Origin: a virus
DNA length: 64,000 bases
Virus record (IMG/VR): IMGVR_UViG_3300049001_000044
Location: 279,230 to 343,229 of that record
Strand: one strand, 5' to 3'
The position numbers and the translations under genes are program-made. The notes under the pieces were generated by a model, which worked only from the letters and a program-made list of their open reading frames with translations, searched no databases and was not told the DNA's origin. Shown here piece after piece: positions 8,808 to 15,779 of the stretch (the first letter of the stretch is position 1; each line of letters starts with the position of its first letter).

Positions 8808-9065
8808 TTAGATTGGAATTTGTAGCATCGTACCAACTTTCATCTCTTCAATGCTCAGGATAACGGTTTTCATTCTTGTAATCTCATCTCTGTCAGACAA
8901 TAATTCTTCTGCATGCGATTCAGAATTGGCAATCACTACGTAGAATTCATCATAGCCCTTATGACCAGGATTTTTGTTATCTCTACGGAATTTAACGTAG
9001 TATGCTTTCGACGTGCCAGCTTTACGACTTGCACTTTCCCTCATAAGTTCTCTCATTAGTTCCAT
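8808..9065 (-). CDS. Small putative internal head protein
   Basis: 85 residues from the ATG at 9065, chosen over the ATG at 9080 because GGAGG lies just before it. The start MELMRELMRE|S again resembles a capsid-targeting sequence, here with a weaker MRE|S site. The remainder (AYYVKFRR..., DEFYVVIANSESHAEELL) looks like a small alpha/beta domain. Function unknown; first gene of the three-gene block. Confidence 0.7.
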   Translation of the reverse strand: MELMRELMRESASRKAGTSKAYYVKFRRDNKNPGHKGYDEFYVVIANSESHAEELLSDRDEITRMKTVILSIEEMKVGTMLQIPI

Positions 9066-9104
9066 ATTTCCTCCAAACAACCAGTGTTAATTAAATTATA
9101 CACT

Positions 9105-9110
9105 GACTTC
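9105..9110 (-). promoter_or_regulatory. Possible -10 box TATAAT before the internal-protein genes
   Basis: A perfect TATAAT on the minus strand, 40 bases upstream of the ATG at 9065, in an AT-rich gap. No good -35 hexamer is found 16-18 bases upstream, so this is a weak call. Confidence 0.3.
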
Positions 9111-9128
9111 AGTAGTTTTATACGTGAT

Positions 9129-9311
9129 TTAGCTCGGCATATTAGCTTTAGTCTCTTCTGAATGCTTCTTCCCCATTCTCGCGAGAGCAATATTTCTCCT
9201 GGCTTCCTCACTAATTGGCTTGCGAGGCTTCCTAGGCTTTGCGCTTCTTTCAAAGCTTTGTACGGCGCGACTCCATGAATTAACTCCTATAGAGTCGTGC
9301 TGTTTTGTACC
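9129..9311 (-). pseudogene. NUMOD3-containing homing endonuclease remnant
   Basis: The minus frame directly downstream of, and in phase with, the ATPase stop codon encodes SEEARRNIALARMGKKHSEE, a clear match to the NUMOD3 DNA-binding repeat of GIY-YIG and HNH homing endonucleases. It ends at TAA 9129-9131. There is no start codon in this frame. An ATG with a strong AGGAG Shine-Dalgarno at about 9280 is in a different frame and stops after eight codons, which looks like a frameshift. No nuclease catalytic domain remains. Readthrough of the ATPase stop would fuse this tail to it, but that is less likely than decay. Confidence 0.6.
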
Positions 9312-10805
9312 TCAGGCGTAAAGCTTCACCAAAGTCTCCCAATTTGCTGCACCAGAAGCCGCCAAGTTCAGTGCACGTACAAGTGTACGCAGGGAGACTT
9401 CTTCCCTACGCTTACCTTCCTTGACCGTCCCCAGAACGTTTTCACGCTGCTTCTTGGTCAGGCTGAGGCCGTCTTCCAGAGGAATCTTGTGGAGGATCTG
9501 TTCCATACGCTCCAGCAGTTCTTCTGGAGTTGGGTTGATCGAGATGACGAAAGCGCGGGTACGCAGCGCTTTGTCAGGGTCCAGCTTGTTCAGTGACAGG
9601 TTTGAAATGAAGATGATTCGGCCTTCGAAGTTGAAGTACTTCGGAATACGGTCGTCATCATCTTCAAGATTCTCCACGTCTTCAAACTCAGGGTCGATCA
9701 TATTCGAAGACTTTTTGTTCCAAACCAGCTTACGAATCTTCTTGGTGTCGGTTGCAGCCTTGATCAGGTTACGTGCGTCTTGGTCAGCGAGTGCGCCGTC
9801 CGAGTCGTCGAACAAGATGATGTCTTTGCGGTGGTGGAAGAGCAGCGAGTAGATACCGATTGCAGAAGCTGAACCAGTGTTCTTGAAGTAGCCATCACCG
9901 TCACGGAGACCTGCTTCATGCAGAGTGTCTTCAACGGTTTGGGTCTTACCAGTACCACCTTTACCTGCAACGAACAGTGCGTTGAAGGAGCCCTTGATCA
10001 GACCTTGAGTCAGACCTTGCAGGTGTTCTAGGGAGTCAGCGAACGGGATACGGTCAGCAGGATCTTCCAGCTCTTCTTGCGAAGTTGATTGGTATGTTTC
10101 GTTGGTACCGCCAGCCGTAACTAGCAGCTCGCCGTCACCGTGCGCAAGCACTGCTGCAGCCAGTGTGTCTGTATCAACACCTGGAGCCAGCTGAATACGC
10201 TTGCCTTGCTTGACGAGCTGTTCGTCGTAGTCGCCATTTACCAGCACGTCGAAAGCTTCAACAGTGGAGATGTGGTACTTGACGATCCAGTCAGTGCGGG
10301 TGCAGCTGGTCTTCTTGATACGGATGAGGAAGTCCTTGAGTGCAGATTCGTACGTGTACTCACCACGCTTTGCCTCAGAAAGGATGGCTTCGCTTTCAGC
10401 GACCATTGCTTTTTCTGGCTTGGCGGCGAAGACAGTGAAGGTGCCTTTCTTCGGATTAGCGACGGCGCCGGCCAGCGCGGGGAGAATCTTGACGAACGAA
10501 ATGCCGTCAGTCTTCATGGTGTAGGATGGGTCCTTCTTGCCGTCGAATACGTCGATCGACATGATGGAGCTGGACTTACCAGTTTTTGGTTCCGATTCCC
10601 AGTTGAAGCGGATGCACTTGGTGCTGCCGTCAAACACGTAGCGGAGACCCCAACCAGCAGTTTTGCTGTTCTTGAAGTGTTCGACGCCGGGAACTTTGAT
10701 GAGTCGTGCACCTACTGCACGCTCCAAGTAGGAGATAACTTTGGTCATCGCGGCATCGACTTTGTGGCTACCGATTCGCGCTTCAAATAGGTCTTGTAGT
10801 TTCAT
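9312..10805 (-). CDS. AAA-type ATPase with capsid-targeting-like N-terminus
   Basis: 497 residues. MKLQDLFE|A resembles a capsid-targeting start with an LFE|A site after Glu8, and a second site LSE|A occurs at 142-145, so residues 9-144 could be released. The ATPase core has Walker A GKGGTGKT (281-288) and Walker B DIILFDDSD (about 330-338), followed by ARNLIKAATD and, after an acidic insert, RIIFISNLSL with a sensor-1-like Asn and RTRAFVISINP. The core resembles phage P-loop ATPases that remodel nucleic acid or protein. A late motif lies 36 bases upstream, against a replication role. Packaging in the head is inference. Confidence 0.8.
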   Translation of the reverse strand: MKLQDLFEARIGSHKVDAAMTKVISYLERAVGARLIKVPGVEHFKNSKTAGWGLRYVFDGSTKCIRFNWESEPKTGKSSSIMSIDVFDGKKDPSYTMKTDGISFVKILPALAGAVANPKKGTFTVFAAKPEKAMVAESEAILSEAKRGEYTYESALKDFLIRIKKTSCTRTDWIVKYHISTVEAFDVLVNGDYDEQLVKQGKRIQLAPGVDTDTLAAAVLAHGDGELLVTAGGTNETYQSTSQEELEDPADRIPFADSLEHLQGLTQGLIKGSFNALFVAGKGGTGKTQTVEDTLHEAGLRDGDGYFKNTGSASAIGIYSLLFHHRKDIILFDDSDGALADQDARNLIKAATDTKKIRKLVWNKKSSNMIDPEFEDVENLEDDDDRIPKYFNFEGRIIFISNLSLNKLDPDKALRTRAFVISINPTPEELLERMEQILHKIPLEDGLSLTKKQRENVLGTVKEGKRREEVSLRTLVRALNLAASGAANWETLVKLYA

Positions 10806-10840
10806 TTAGGATTTGTCCTAGAATAGGGTTGAACGCGTCT

Positions 10841-10848
10841 TATTTATG
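10841..10848 (-). promoter_or_regulatory. T4-type late promoter CATAAATA
   Basis: Seven of eight matches to the T4 late consensus, 36 bases upstream of the ATPase ATG and directly after the terminator of the preceding gene. Confidence 0.6.
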
Positions 10849-10852
10849 CGAA

Positions 10853-10875
10853 AAGGGAGTCATCATGACTCCCTT
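10853..10875 (-). terminator. Intrinsic terminator after the 83-residue protein gene
   Basis: A perfect 10-bp stem AAGGGAGTCA/TGACTCCCTT with a 3-base loop. On the minus strand it ends in TTTTCG and abuts the late promoter of the ATPase gene. Confidence 0.75.
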
Positions 10876-10902
10876 GCGTACGGCGTTTTGCGTGCTTAGC
10901 TG

Positions 10903-11154
10903 TTAGCTGCTCGGCGTGAACTCAACATCTTCGATAATGTCTTCGGGAGCATCTGCAAATCTAACCACCGAAATCCTTGACTTATGCATCGGAAGGATCA
11001 TGACTTTGTTGTCTGGGAAGTACTCTGCAATCGATGCTTTGGCTTGCTCGATGTAACGAGTAGCAGCAGATTGCGGCATCATCCCTAAGTCAAGCTCCAC
11101 CACCAACACATCGCCCGGATTTACGGTGAGTGTCTTAATGGTGGAGTCGTCCAT
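10903..11154 (-). CDS. Hypothetical protein
   Basis: 83 residues with an alternating beta/alpha pattern (TLTVNPGDVLVVEL, an AATRYIEQAKASIAEYF helix, NKVMILPM). It could be a small alpha/beta domain, but I recognise no family. It overlaps the upstream gene's stop by one base (TAATG) and is followed by a terminator, so it ends a two-gene unit. Confidence 0.75.
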   Translation of the reverse strand: MDDSTIKTLTVNPGDVLVVELDLGMMPQSAATRYIEQAKASIAEYFPDNKVMILPMHKSRISVVRFADAPEDIIEDVEFTPSS

Positions 11155-11594
11155 TAGTTACCTGCGCGGTCGAAACGGCGAGTGGTAGGATCCAACATTG
11201 CTTCAGCTGGGTTGGTGAAGTCAGCACCGATCATTGCGTCGTTGACGTTACCTGCATCAGCCAGACCGCCTGCTGCAGCGCGTGCACCCTTCGGACGCTT
11301 CACTTTGACGCAGTTTGAGTGGAAGAAGTCCAGCGCGTTCATACCATTTGAGAGCTTGGACATAGCCAGCAGTTCCCACATAGAGTACTTGTCAGCGTGA
11401 GGACCAGTAACGATCTTCTTCAGACGTGCTTTGTCGATTTGGTGAAGTGGATCGATGTCGATGTAGTAGATCGAACCATCTTTAAACTCTTTCACTAGAG
11501 CGATTTCACGAAGCAGACCGGAGTCGTCGATGTCGCACAGAAAGATGTGTGGGAGGGAAGTCGGTTTCAGATCGATTTTGTCTTTTGCGGCCAT
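11154..11594 (-). CDS. Hypothetical late protein
   Basis: 146 residues from the ATG at 11594, which has AAAGGAG 7 bases upstream. The longer frame beginning at 11696 runs through a promoter and hairpin and is rejected. The N-terminal half is compact alpha/beta (LPHIFLCDIDDSGLLREI, KDGSIYYIDIDPLHQID). A Lys/Arg/Ala linker then leads into an Asn/Ala/Asp-rich tail. The late promoter at 11683-11690 suggests a structural or assembly role. Family not recognised. Confidence 0.75.
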   Translation of the reverse strand: MAAKDKIDLKPTSLPHIFLCDIDDSGLLREIALVKEFKDGSIYYIDIDPLHQIDKARLKKIVTGPHADKYSMWELLAMSKLSNGMNALDFFHSNCVKVKRPKGARAAAGGLADAGNVNDAMIGADFTNPAEAMLDPTTRRFDRAGN

Positions 11595-11657
11595 GGTAAT
11601 GCTCCTTTGAGTATGAGGGGATAACGTGTAACGTTTTGACAACCCCAGAAATAAAAA

Positions 11658-11681
11658 CAGGCCGTCTTGATTGACGGCCTG
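11658..11681 (-). promoter_or_regulatory. Leader hairpin with T-run directly after a late promoter
   Basis: A perfect 9-bp stem CAGGCCGTC/GACGGCCTG with a 6-base loop, followed on the minus strand by TTTTTATTT. It begins two bases after CATAAATA, so it would sit at the very 5' end of the late transcript. It could act as an attenuator, a stabilising 5' hairpin or a backstop terminator. Confidence 0.6.
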
Positions 11682-11682
11682 G

Positions 11683-11690
11683 TATTTATG
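11683..11690 (-). promoter_or_regulatory. T4-type late promoter CATAAATA
   Basis: Seven of eight matches to the T4 late consensus on the minus strand, about 90 bases upstream of the 146-residue protein gene and immediately followed by a T-tailed hairpin. Confidence 0.55.
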
Positions 11691-11727
11691 CTTCACTCAA
11701 AGGTGAATGTCAGGTTATCTTCCAAAC

Positions 11728-11766
11728 AAAAATGGACCAGTTCCTTTCGGATACTGGTCCATTTTT
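11728..11766 (-). terminator. Strong bidirectional-type terminator after the membrane protein gene
   Basis: A perfect 14-bp stem AAAAATGGACCAGT/ACTGGTCCATTTTT with an 11-base loop and T-runs on both strands. It lies 13 bases after the stop at 11780. Confidence 0.9.
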
Positions 11767-11779
11767 GGGTGAAGCTATT

Positions 11780-12235
11780 TTATTCGAAGCGAACTCGGAA
11801 GCACGTCTTGTCCTTCAGCGAAGTGTACGCCGTGGCGATGAAGCTGGGCTTAGGTTCAGGAATTTCTTCACCACGCTCACGAGCTTCCCACAGCTTTTGC
11901 TGCTTTGCTTCACGGCGCTTCTCCTTGAAGTAGTGGAAGCTGATCAGGCAGCCGATTGCCGTGGCAATGAGTAGCAGGCCGATGATGACCTGCGCACCGA
12001 GATGCGGATCGAGATTGAACCATAGTCCCGTGGTAACCATCGCCGCAAGGTATGCGAAGAAGTCACCAAGGAAGAACATCATCATCGTGCCGACGAACAG
12101 GAACATCAGGCCGATGATGCCACCGAAAATTGCCGATCGAACGTAGTGGCAGAAGTCCGGGCGGTACTCGTTGTACTCACCCAGCTTTGCCAACTTGTAG
12201 TGCCAGGAGTTCTTGCTGAAGTTCAGTTCTTTCAT
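11780..12235 (-). CDS. Membrane protein of unknown function
   Basis: 151 residues. A charged N-terminus with aromatic residues (about 1-33) is followed by two or three transmembrane segments (about 34-58, 60-75 and 82-100) and a long basic then acidic cytoplasmic tail (KEKRREAKQQK). Size and topology would allow a holin or an inner-membrane exclusion protein, but nothing specific supports either. It is the last gene of a unit starting at 12670 and is closed by a strong terminator. Confidence 0.75.
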   Translation of the reverse strand: MKELNFSKNSWHYKLAKLGEYNEYRPDFCHYVRSAIFGGIIGLMFLFVGTMMMFFLGDFFAYLAAMVTTGLWFNLDPHLGAQVIIGLLLIATAIGCLISFHYFKEKRREAKQQKLWEARERGEEIPEPKPSFIATAYTSLKDKTCFRVRFE

Positions 12236-12239
12236 CGTA

Positions 12240-12410
12240 TTATCCGTAGAATTTCGGGTTGATCGCCAGTACTTCCGGGAATTGCATCATCGATGTATCG
12301 ACGCTCTTGCCACGGTGCATGTAGTGGTACATCGCACGTAGTGCCAGGTCCAGCTTGTTTGCGTCTTTCGCTTTGATCGCGTCGTCAATATTCTGTTGCA
12401 GGTCTTTCAT
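12240..12410 (-). CDS. Small hypothetical protein
   Basis: 56 residues (starts MKDLQQNIDDAIKAKDAN, ends NPKFYG), a helical charged protein. It overlaps the upstream gene by 4 bases (ATGA) and ends 4 bases before the membrane protein start, so coupling makes it a credible gene. No family recognised. Confidence 0.7.
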   Translation of the reverse strand: MKDLQQNIDDAIKAKDANKLDLALRAMYHYMHRGKSVDTSMMQFPEVLAINPKFYG

Positions 12411-12670
12411 TCTTCGTCTTCCTCGTCAATGAATTGTTCGATGTCTTCCATGGTCAGTACCGAGATGCCCATCGATTCAGCAGTGCATCCTGCCGGCAGG
12501 GTAATCGTGCGGTAGCTGAAGTCACCACCGGCGCAGCCGTAGTCGTCATAGTCCATGCGACCAGCATCGCTAGCTTTCTCCAGCGCGTCGATGACGGCGG
12601 GGTCCAGCACATAATCAACGTCGAAGCTGCCATCCGATTGATCGGTCAACAGTACAAAGAGAGTTACCAT
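12407..12670 (-). CDS. Hypothetical acidic protein
   Basis: 87 residues beginning with a beta strand (MVTLFVLLTDQSDGS) and ending in an acidic IEQFIDEEDEE. First gene of a three-gene unit, with a GGAG-type Shine-Dalgarno about 7 bases before the ATG. Function unknown. Confidence 0.75.
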   Translation of the reverse strand: MVTLFVLLTDQSDGSFDVDYVLDPAVIDALEKASDAGRMDYDDYGCAGGDFSYRTITLPAGCTAESMGISVLTMEDIEQFIDEEDEE

Positions 12671-12703
12671 TCGTCATGCTCCTTTAATTAGAGTTCATCA
12701 AGT

Positions 12704-12741
12704 AAGTGTTGATGATGACATTTTATACATCATCAACACTT
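12704..12741 (-). terminator. Long hairpin after the RNase H gene
   Basis: A perfect 14-bp stem AAGTGTTGATGATG/CATCATCAACACTT with a 10-base AT-rich loop, 10 bases after the stop at 12752. No T-run follows on the minus strand, so it may block 3' exonucleases rather than terminate. Confidence 0.55.
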
Positions 12742-12751
12742 TAAAAAACTG

Positions 12752-13762
12752 TTAGAACGTCAGGAGCGAAGGCTTCTTCTTTGCAAGCTGATTGCTCACG
12801 ACACCATTGGGGCTCATGACCTTCTTGCCATTCGCAGAGAACATGTCAGCGAAGGTCTGAGCGTTTTCTGCGATTTGAGCCAAACCGAATTTGCCACAGA
12901 ACTTGGTGAAGTGGAAGTGCGAGAACTTGCCATGATGTTCCAGCTCGTAGTCGAGGGTCTCTTTCACCAGCTGGCGGATGTCTTCTGGCTGCGCGTGCAG
13001 ATCCATCAGCAGTTTGTTCTCTTCAAACAGCTCGCAGGTTTTGTAGTGAGTGACTTCACCGGTTTCAGGGTCAGTAAAATCCCACTCATGATTCAGCAGC
13101 TGAGTCAGCATGTAGTCGTCCGTCATTGCCTTCGCCAACTTCGTCTTCAGAACGCGCGGATAAGCTGTCATGACGTTATCGCCTGGATCGCCACGGAAAC
13201 ATTTCTCGAACATGAAGAAGTGAGGGTCGTCGCAAGTGCGTGGCTTGCCATCGTTAGGATCGATCAACGTGAAGTTCTTGTACTTCAGGAGTTGGACGAA
13301 GTCACGGTCACCGGAGATGCCAATGATTTCGTCTGCGCCTTCCAGCAAAGATTCGTCTTCCACACCATAGCGCTCAACGAAGCCAGCGAACAGATCATCA
13401 CCCTCAAGGCGAGGAGCGGAGAGGCAAGCTACTGCAGTGTGAGTGCGAGCCAGATCCTCAAAGCCCTTGATCAGTTCGAAGAACGGTTCCATCGAAGCGT
13501 CCTTCACTCGGTTACCCTTGTACAGCTTCTTCGACTTGCACTGTGCGGACTTGGTGTATTCCTTACGCCAGTTCTGACCACCTTCGAAGGTGACGACGAG
13601 TTGATCAGGGCGATACTTCTTGTAGTACTTGTTGAGGGTATTCAACGCGATGTGCATCGCAAGACCGGCCTTCTCCTCGGGGGTACCGGCAGGGCCGTAC
13701 TTGCCATGGGCTGCTGCAACTCGGAACAGAACGTTCGCGGTGTCTACAATCATTCGTTTCAT
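12752..13762 (-). CDS. rnh: RNase H / 5'-3' exonuclease, T4 Rnh type (FEN-like)
   Basis: 336 residues, near T4 RNase H (305). Acidic metal ligands of FEN-type nucleases are visible: MIVDTANVLFR (Asp7), LEGDDLFAGF, SGDRDFVQLL, and GDPGDNV of the helix-hairpin-helix region. The Lys/Arg-rich stretch SKKLYKGNRV fits the helical arch. It would remove RNA primers and flaps on the lagging strand and lies in the replication region with clamp and polymerase. It overlaps the upstream gene by 4 bases. Confidence 0.9.
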   Translation of the reverse strand: MKRMIVDTANVLFRVAAAHGKYGPAGTPEEKAGLAMHIALNTLNKYYKKYRPDQLVVTFEGGQNWRKEYTKSAQCKSKKLYKGNRVKDASMEPFFELIKGFEDLARTHTAVACLSAPRLEGDDLFAGFVERYGVEDESLLEGADEIIGISGDRDFVQLLKYKNFTLIDPNDGKPRTCDDPHFFMFEKCFRGDPGDNVMTAYPRVLKTKLAKAMTDDYMLTQLLNHEWDFTDPETGEVTHYKTCELFEENKLLMDLHAQPEDIRQLVKETLDYELEHHGKFSHFHFTKFCGKFGLAQIAENAQTFADMFSANGKKVMSPNGVVSNQLAKKKPSLLTF

Positions 13763-14112
13763 TCTTCGTCTTCCTCTTGATCCAGTTTTGCTGCACGAGC
13801 TGTTGCTTTTTCCACCATGCTCTCAAGCACGTTGTAACCAACCTGACCACCGCACATGTTGATGAACTCGTGATAGAATTCTTCGCTGCATGGCTGGTCA
13901 CTGACGCCCATTTCGAAGTCGTCGAATGAGTAGAATTGCAGAAATTCATTCGTGCCGAAGTAGTACTCGTCATCTTCAGTTAGAACGTTGGCGTCGAAAG
14001 CAAGTTGAACTATCGACATGTTCTTGTTGAACTCACGCTTGTCAGCAACGAAGCAGCAGTCGACATCGAACTCATCCGCATAGTCATGGGACATCTTTAC
14101 AAAAACGTACAT
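13759..14112 (-). CDS. Hypothetical acidic protein
   Basis: 117 residues from the ATG at 14112, which is preceded by GGAG; the longer frame upstream is a shadow of the 100-residue gene. It begins MYVFVKMSHDYADEFDVD and ends in DQEEDEE. Starts one base after the previous stop and overlaps the RNase H start by ATGA. Its position inside the replication operon is the only functional clue. Confidence 0.75.
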   Translation of the reverse strand: MYVFVKMSHDYADEFDVDCCFVADKREFNKNMSIVQLAFDANVLTEDDEYYFGTNEFLQFYSFDDFEMGVSDQPCSEEFYHEFINMCGGQVGYNVLESMVEKATARAAKLDQEEDEE

Positions 14113-14113
14113 C

Positions 14114-14416
14114 TTATCTCCGGAGAATGTTTGCTTCGTTGGTGAGGTTTGGAGTTGCCGAAGGATTGATGGTGTCATCTTCTTCAAGCAGGGATTCAGG
14201 CAGCATCTGAGTCGAGAGGTAGAACATCTGCACCATCTCTTCTTCAGTCTGGCCTTCATAACCAGCAACTTTCAGGGTGTGGATGAATGCGTCGTTCCAG
14301 CTCATGGTGAACTCAAGACGTCCATCGATAGGACCAGTGGTTTCAAAACTTGCCCAGGGCTTCTTCGACTTCTTCCGAAGAAGCTCCTGTAGTTTGGACA
14401 GGAGCGACCTTTTCAT
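14114..14416 (-). CDS. Hypothetical protein
   Basis: 100 residues: a very basic helix (KRSLLSKLQELLRKKSKK), a beta segment (GRLEFTMSWNDAFIHTL) and an acidic C-terminal part. Coupled on both sides (TAATG start; next gene one base after its stop). The basic start could bind nucleic acid, but this is not shown. Confidence 0.7.
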   Translation of the reverse strand: MKRSLLSKLQELLRKKSKKPWASFETTGPIDGRLEFTMSWNDAFIHTLKVAGYEGQTEEEMVQMFYLSTQMLPESLLEEDDTINPSATPNLTNEANILRR

Positions 14417-14790
14417 TACAGACCTTTCGAGATAGAGAGACGATCGACGTTGTCGATGGCACGGGAGAGAGGAGGACCCAGCTTGCTGACTACGTGTTCA
14501 GTCAGAAGTTCGATGATGAACTGTTGCGCTAGGGAGTGGGCGATAGTGTGCTTGTCGTCGATGAAGTACTTCGCGTGCGTCTGCGACAAAACCTTCGTCA
14601 CTACTTTACCACCAGCTTCGCCAGTGATGTGGACGTCATACGCACCGTTGTTAGGGGTGACCTGAACATTGAAGTCGATCTTCCAATCGACCAGCTCTTT
14701 GTTCGCTTCGGCCAGTTGCTGTTGAAGCAGCTTGATGCGGTTGGTGGCCTCAGTCATTTCAGTGAGGTTGGCTACTGCTCGTTGATCCAT
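14416..14790 (-). CDS. Hypothetical protein with N-terminal coiled coil
   Basis: 124 residues. Residues about 8-35 form a probable coiled coil (TEATNRIKLLQQQLAEANKE), followed by a beta-rich central part and a C-terminal helix. It starts within the clamp stop (TAATG) and ends within the next start. No family recognised; possibly a partner of the clamp by position. Confidence 0.7.
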   Translation of the reverse strand: MDQRAVANLTEMTEATNRIKLLQQQLAEANKELVDWKIDFNVQVTPNNGAYDVHITGEAGGKVVTKVLSQTHAKYFIDDKHTIAHSLAQQFIIELLTEHVVSKLGPPLSRAIDNVDRLSISKGL

Positions 14791-15518
14791 TAATCGTCTC
14801 CGTCAATTTGAGAGAATACGTACATTGGGTGGCCATGTACGAGGAGGTTGATGGTGCCTGCGCCGCCAACGGTGAAGCTTACGCCATCGTCAGTTTGAGC
14901 AGTGCGGAAAAGAGTACTGAGAATGTCCGTGTTGTAGTAGTGGACTAGGGTCTCCAGATCATCTTCGTGGATGTCTTCCAGCCTCTCTACTTGGTCATCC
15001 AGCTCGATGGTCATGCGGTCATTGTTGGAATCGGCAGTGTCGAAGAAGACCTTGCCGTCCTTCTTGATCGACAAAGTGATTTGCTTTGCGCCCATTACCT
15101 TGATGGAGTTGAGGACTAGCTGGAGTTGGTCCTTCTTCACTTTGATCTTCGCGACTGGTTCGTCGTTGAGTTTCTTCGGTGCCTTGATGAGGGCAGTGGA
15201 CGTGCAGCGGAATTGGATCTTACTTTTACCAGCAACGATCTCCAGCTGAACAATTTCACCACGCTCACTTTCCTTGGCATCGATCGTGACGTCAGGGTTG
15301 TTCACGAGGAGATCCAGCCGTTGGCGCAGCAGATTCAAACGGGACAGACCAATTTTCTGGCCGAAGGAAGGGATGTCGTTGTCAGAAATGAAGACGGCGT
15401 TCTTATTGTTCAAGCCGCTGGCCAGACCATTTTCGATAACGATCGCATCGATTCCGCCCAACGCAACCGTCGCCAGAAGGTTGTTCAGATTTACAGCATC
15501 AGCACGGGATAATTTCAT
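14790..15518 (-). CDS. gp45: Sliding clamp (DNA polymerase processivity factor), T4 gp45 type
   Basis: 242 residues; T4 gp45 is 228. The overall alternating beta pattern and the C-terminal block GTINLLVHGHPMYVFSQID fit a two-domain phage clamp, and the acidic C-terminus is usual. It would form a trimeric ring tethering the polymerase and, in T4-like phages, also activate late transcription from TATAAATA promoters such as those found across this window. The gene lies just downstream of the polymerase. Identification rests on C-terminal pattern, size and position; clamp loader genes are not in the window. Confidence 0.8.
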   Translation of the reverse strand: MKLSRADAVNLNNLLATVALGGIDAIVIENGLASGLNNKNAVFISDNDIPSFGQKIGLSRLNLLRQRLDLLVNNPDVTIDAKESERGEIVQLEIVAGKSKIQFRCTSTALIKAPKKLNDEPVAKIKVKKDQLQLVLNSIKVMGAKQITLSIKKDGKVFFDTADSNNDRMTIELDDQVERLEDIHEDDLETLVHYYNTDILSTLFRTAQTDDGVSFTVGGAGTINLLVHGHPMYVFSQIDGDD

Positions 15519-15739
15519 GGGTATTGGATGTAGTCGATTGATTGGATTTTCTTCTTGCGCTTCTTCGCCAGCTCTTTCTCAACAGCGTTCTTGATGAAGT
15601 ACTCAGCTTGTGCTTGGCTGTCAAAGGACTGAACTTCAGAGTAGGAAGTGAAGTTGTACCAGAAGAGGAAGGTCTTGTACTGAGGGAAGTAGGTCTTGGA
15701 ATCATCACCTTTCGTGATGACCTTAATACGTGTTTTCAT
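15515..15739 (-). CDS. Small basic hypothetical protein
   Basis: 74 residues, rich in aromatics and Lys (YFPQYKTFLFWYNFTSY, KKRKKK). Its stop overlaps the clamp ATG. It could be a small nucleic-acid-binding accessory protein of the replication set; nothing more specific can be said. Confidence 0.7.
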   Translation of the reverse strand: MKTRIKVITKGDDSKTYFPQYKTFLFWYNFTSYSEVQSFDSQAQAEYFIKNAVEKELAKKRKKKIQSIDYIQYP

Positions 15740-15747
15740 TTAGTATT

Positions 15748-15772
15748 TTACCCCGCTTATTAGGCGGGGTAA
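15748..15772 (-). terminator. GC-rich hairpin after the DNA polymerase gene
   Basis: A 9-bp stem TTACCCCGC/GCGGGGTAA with a 7-base loop, 7 bases after the polymerase stop. No T-run follows on either strand, so termination may be partial, allowing readthrough to the clamp. Confidence 0.6.
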
Positions 15773-15779
15773 TCTCGCA

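Noticed and set aside
9056-9253. 65-codon minus-strand frame over the ATPase/internal-protein gap
   Set aside because: Its sequence is a frame shadow of the NUMOD3 remnant; the NUMOD3 frame gives recognisable protein and this one does not.
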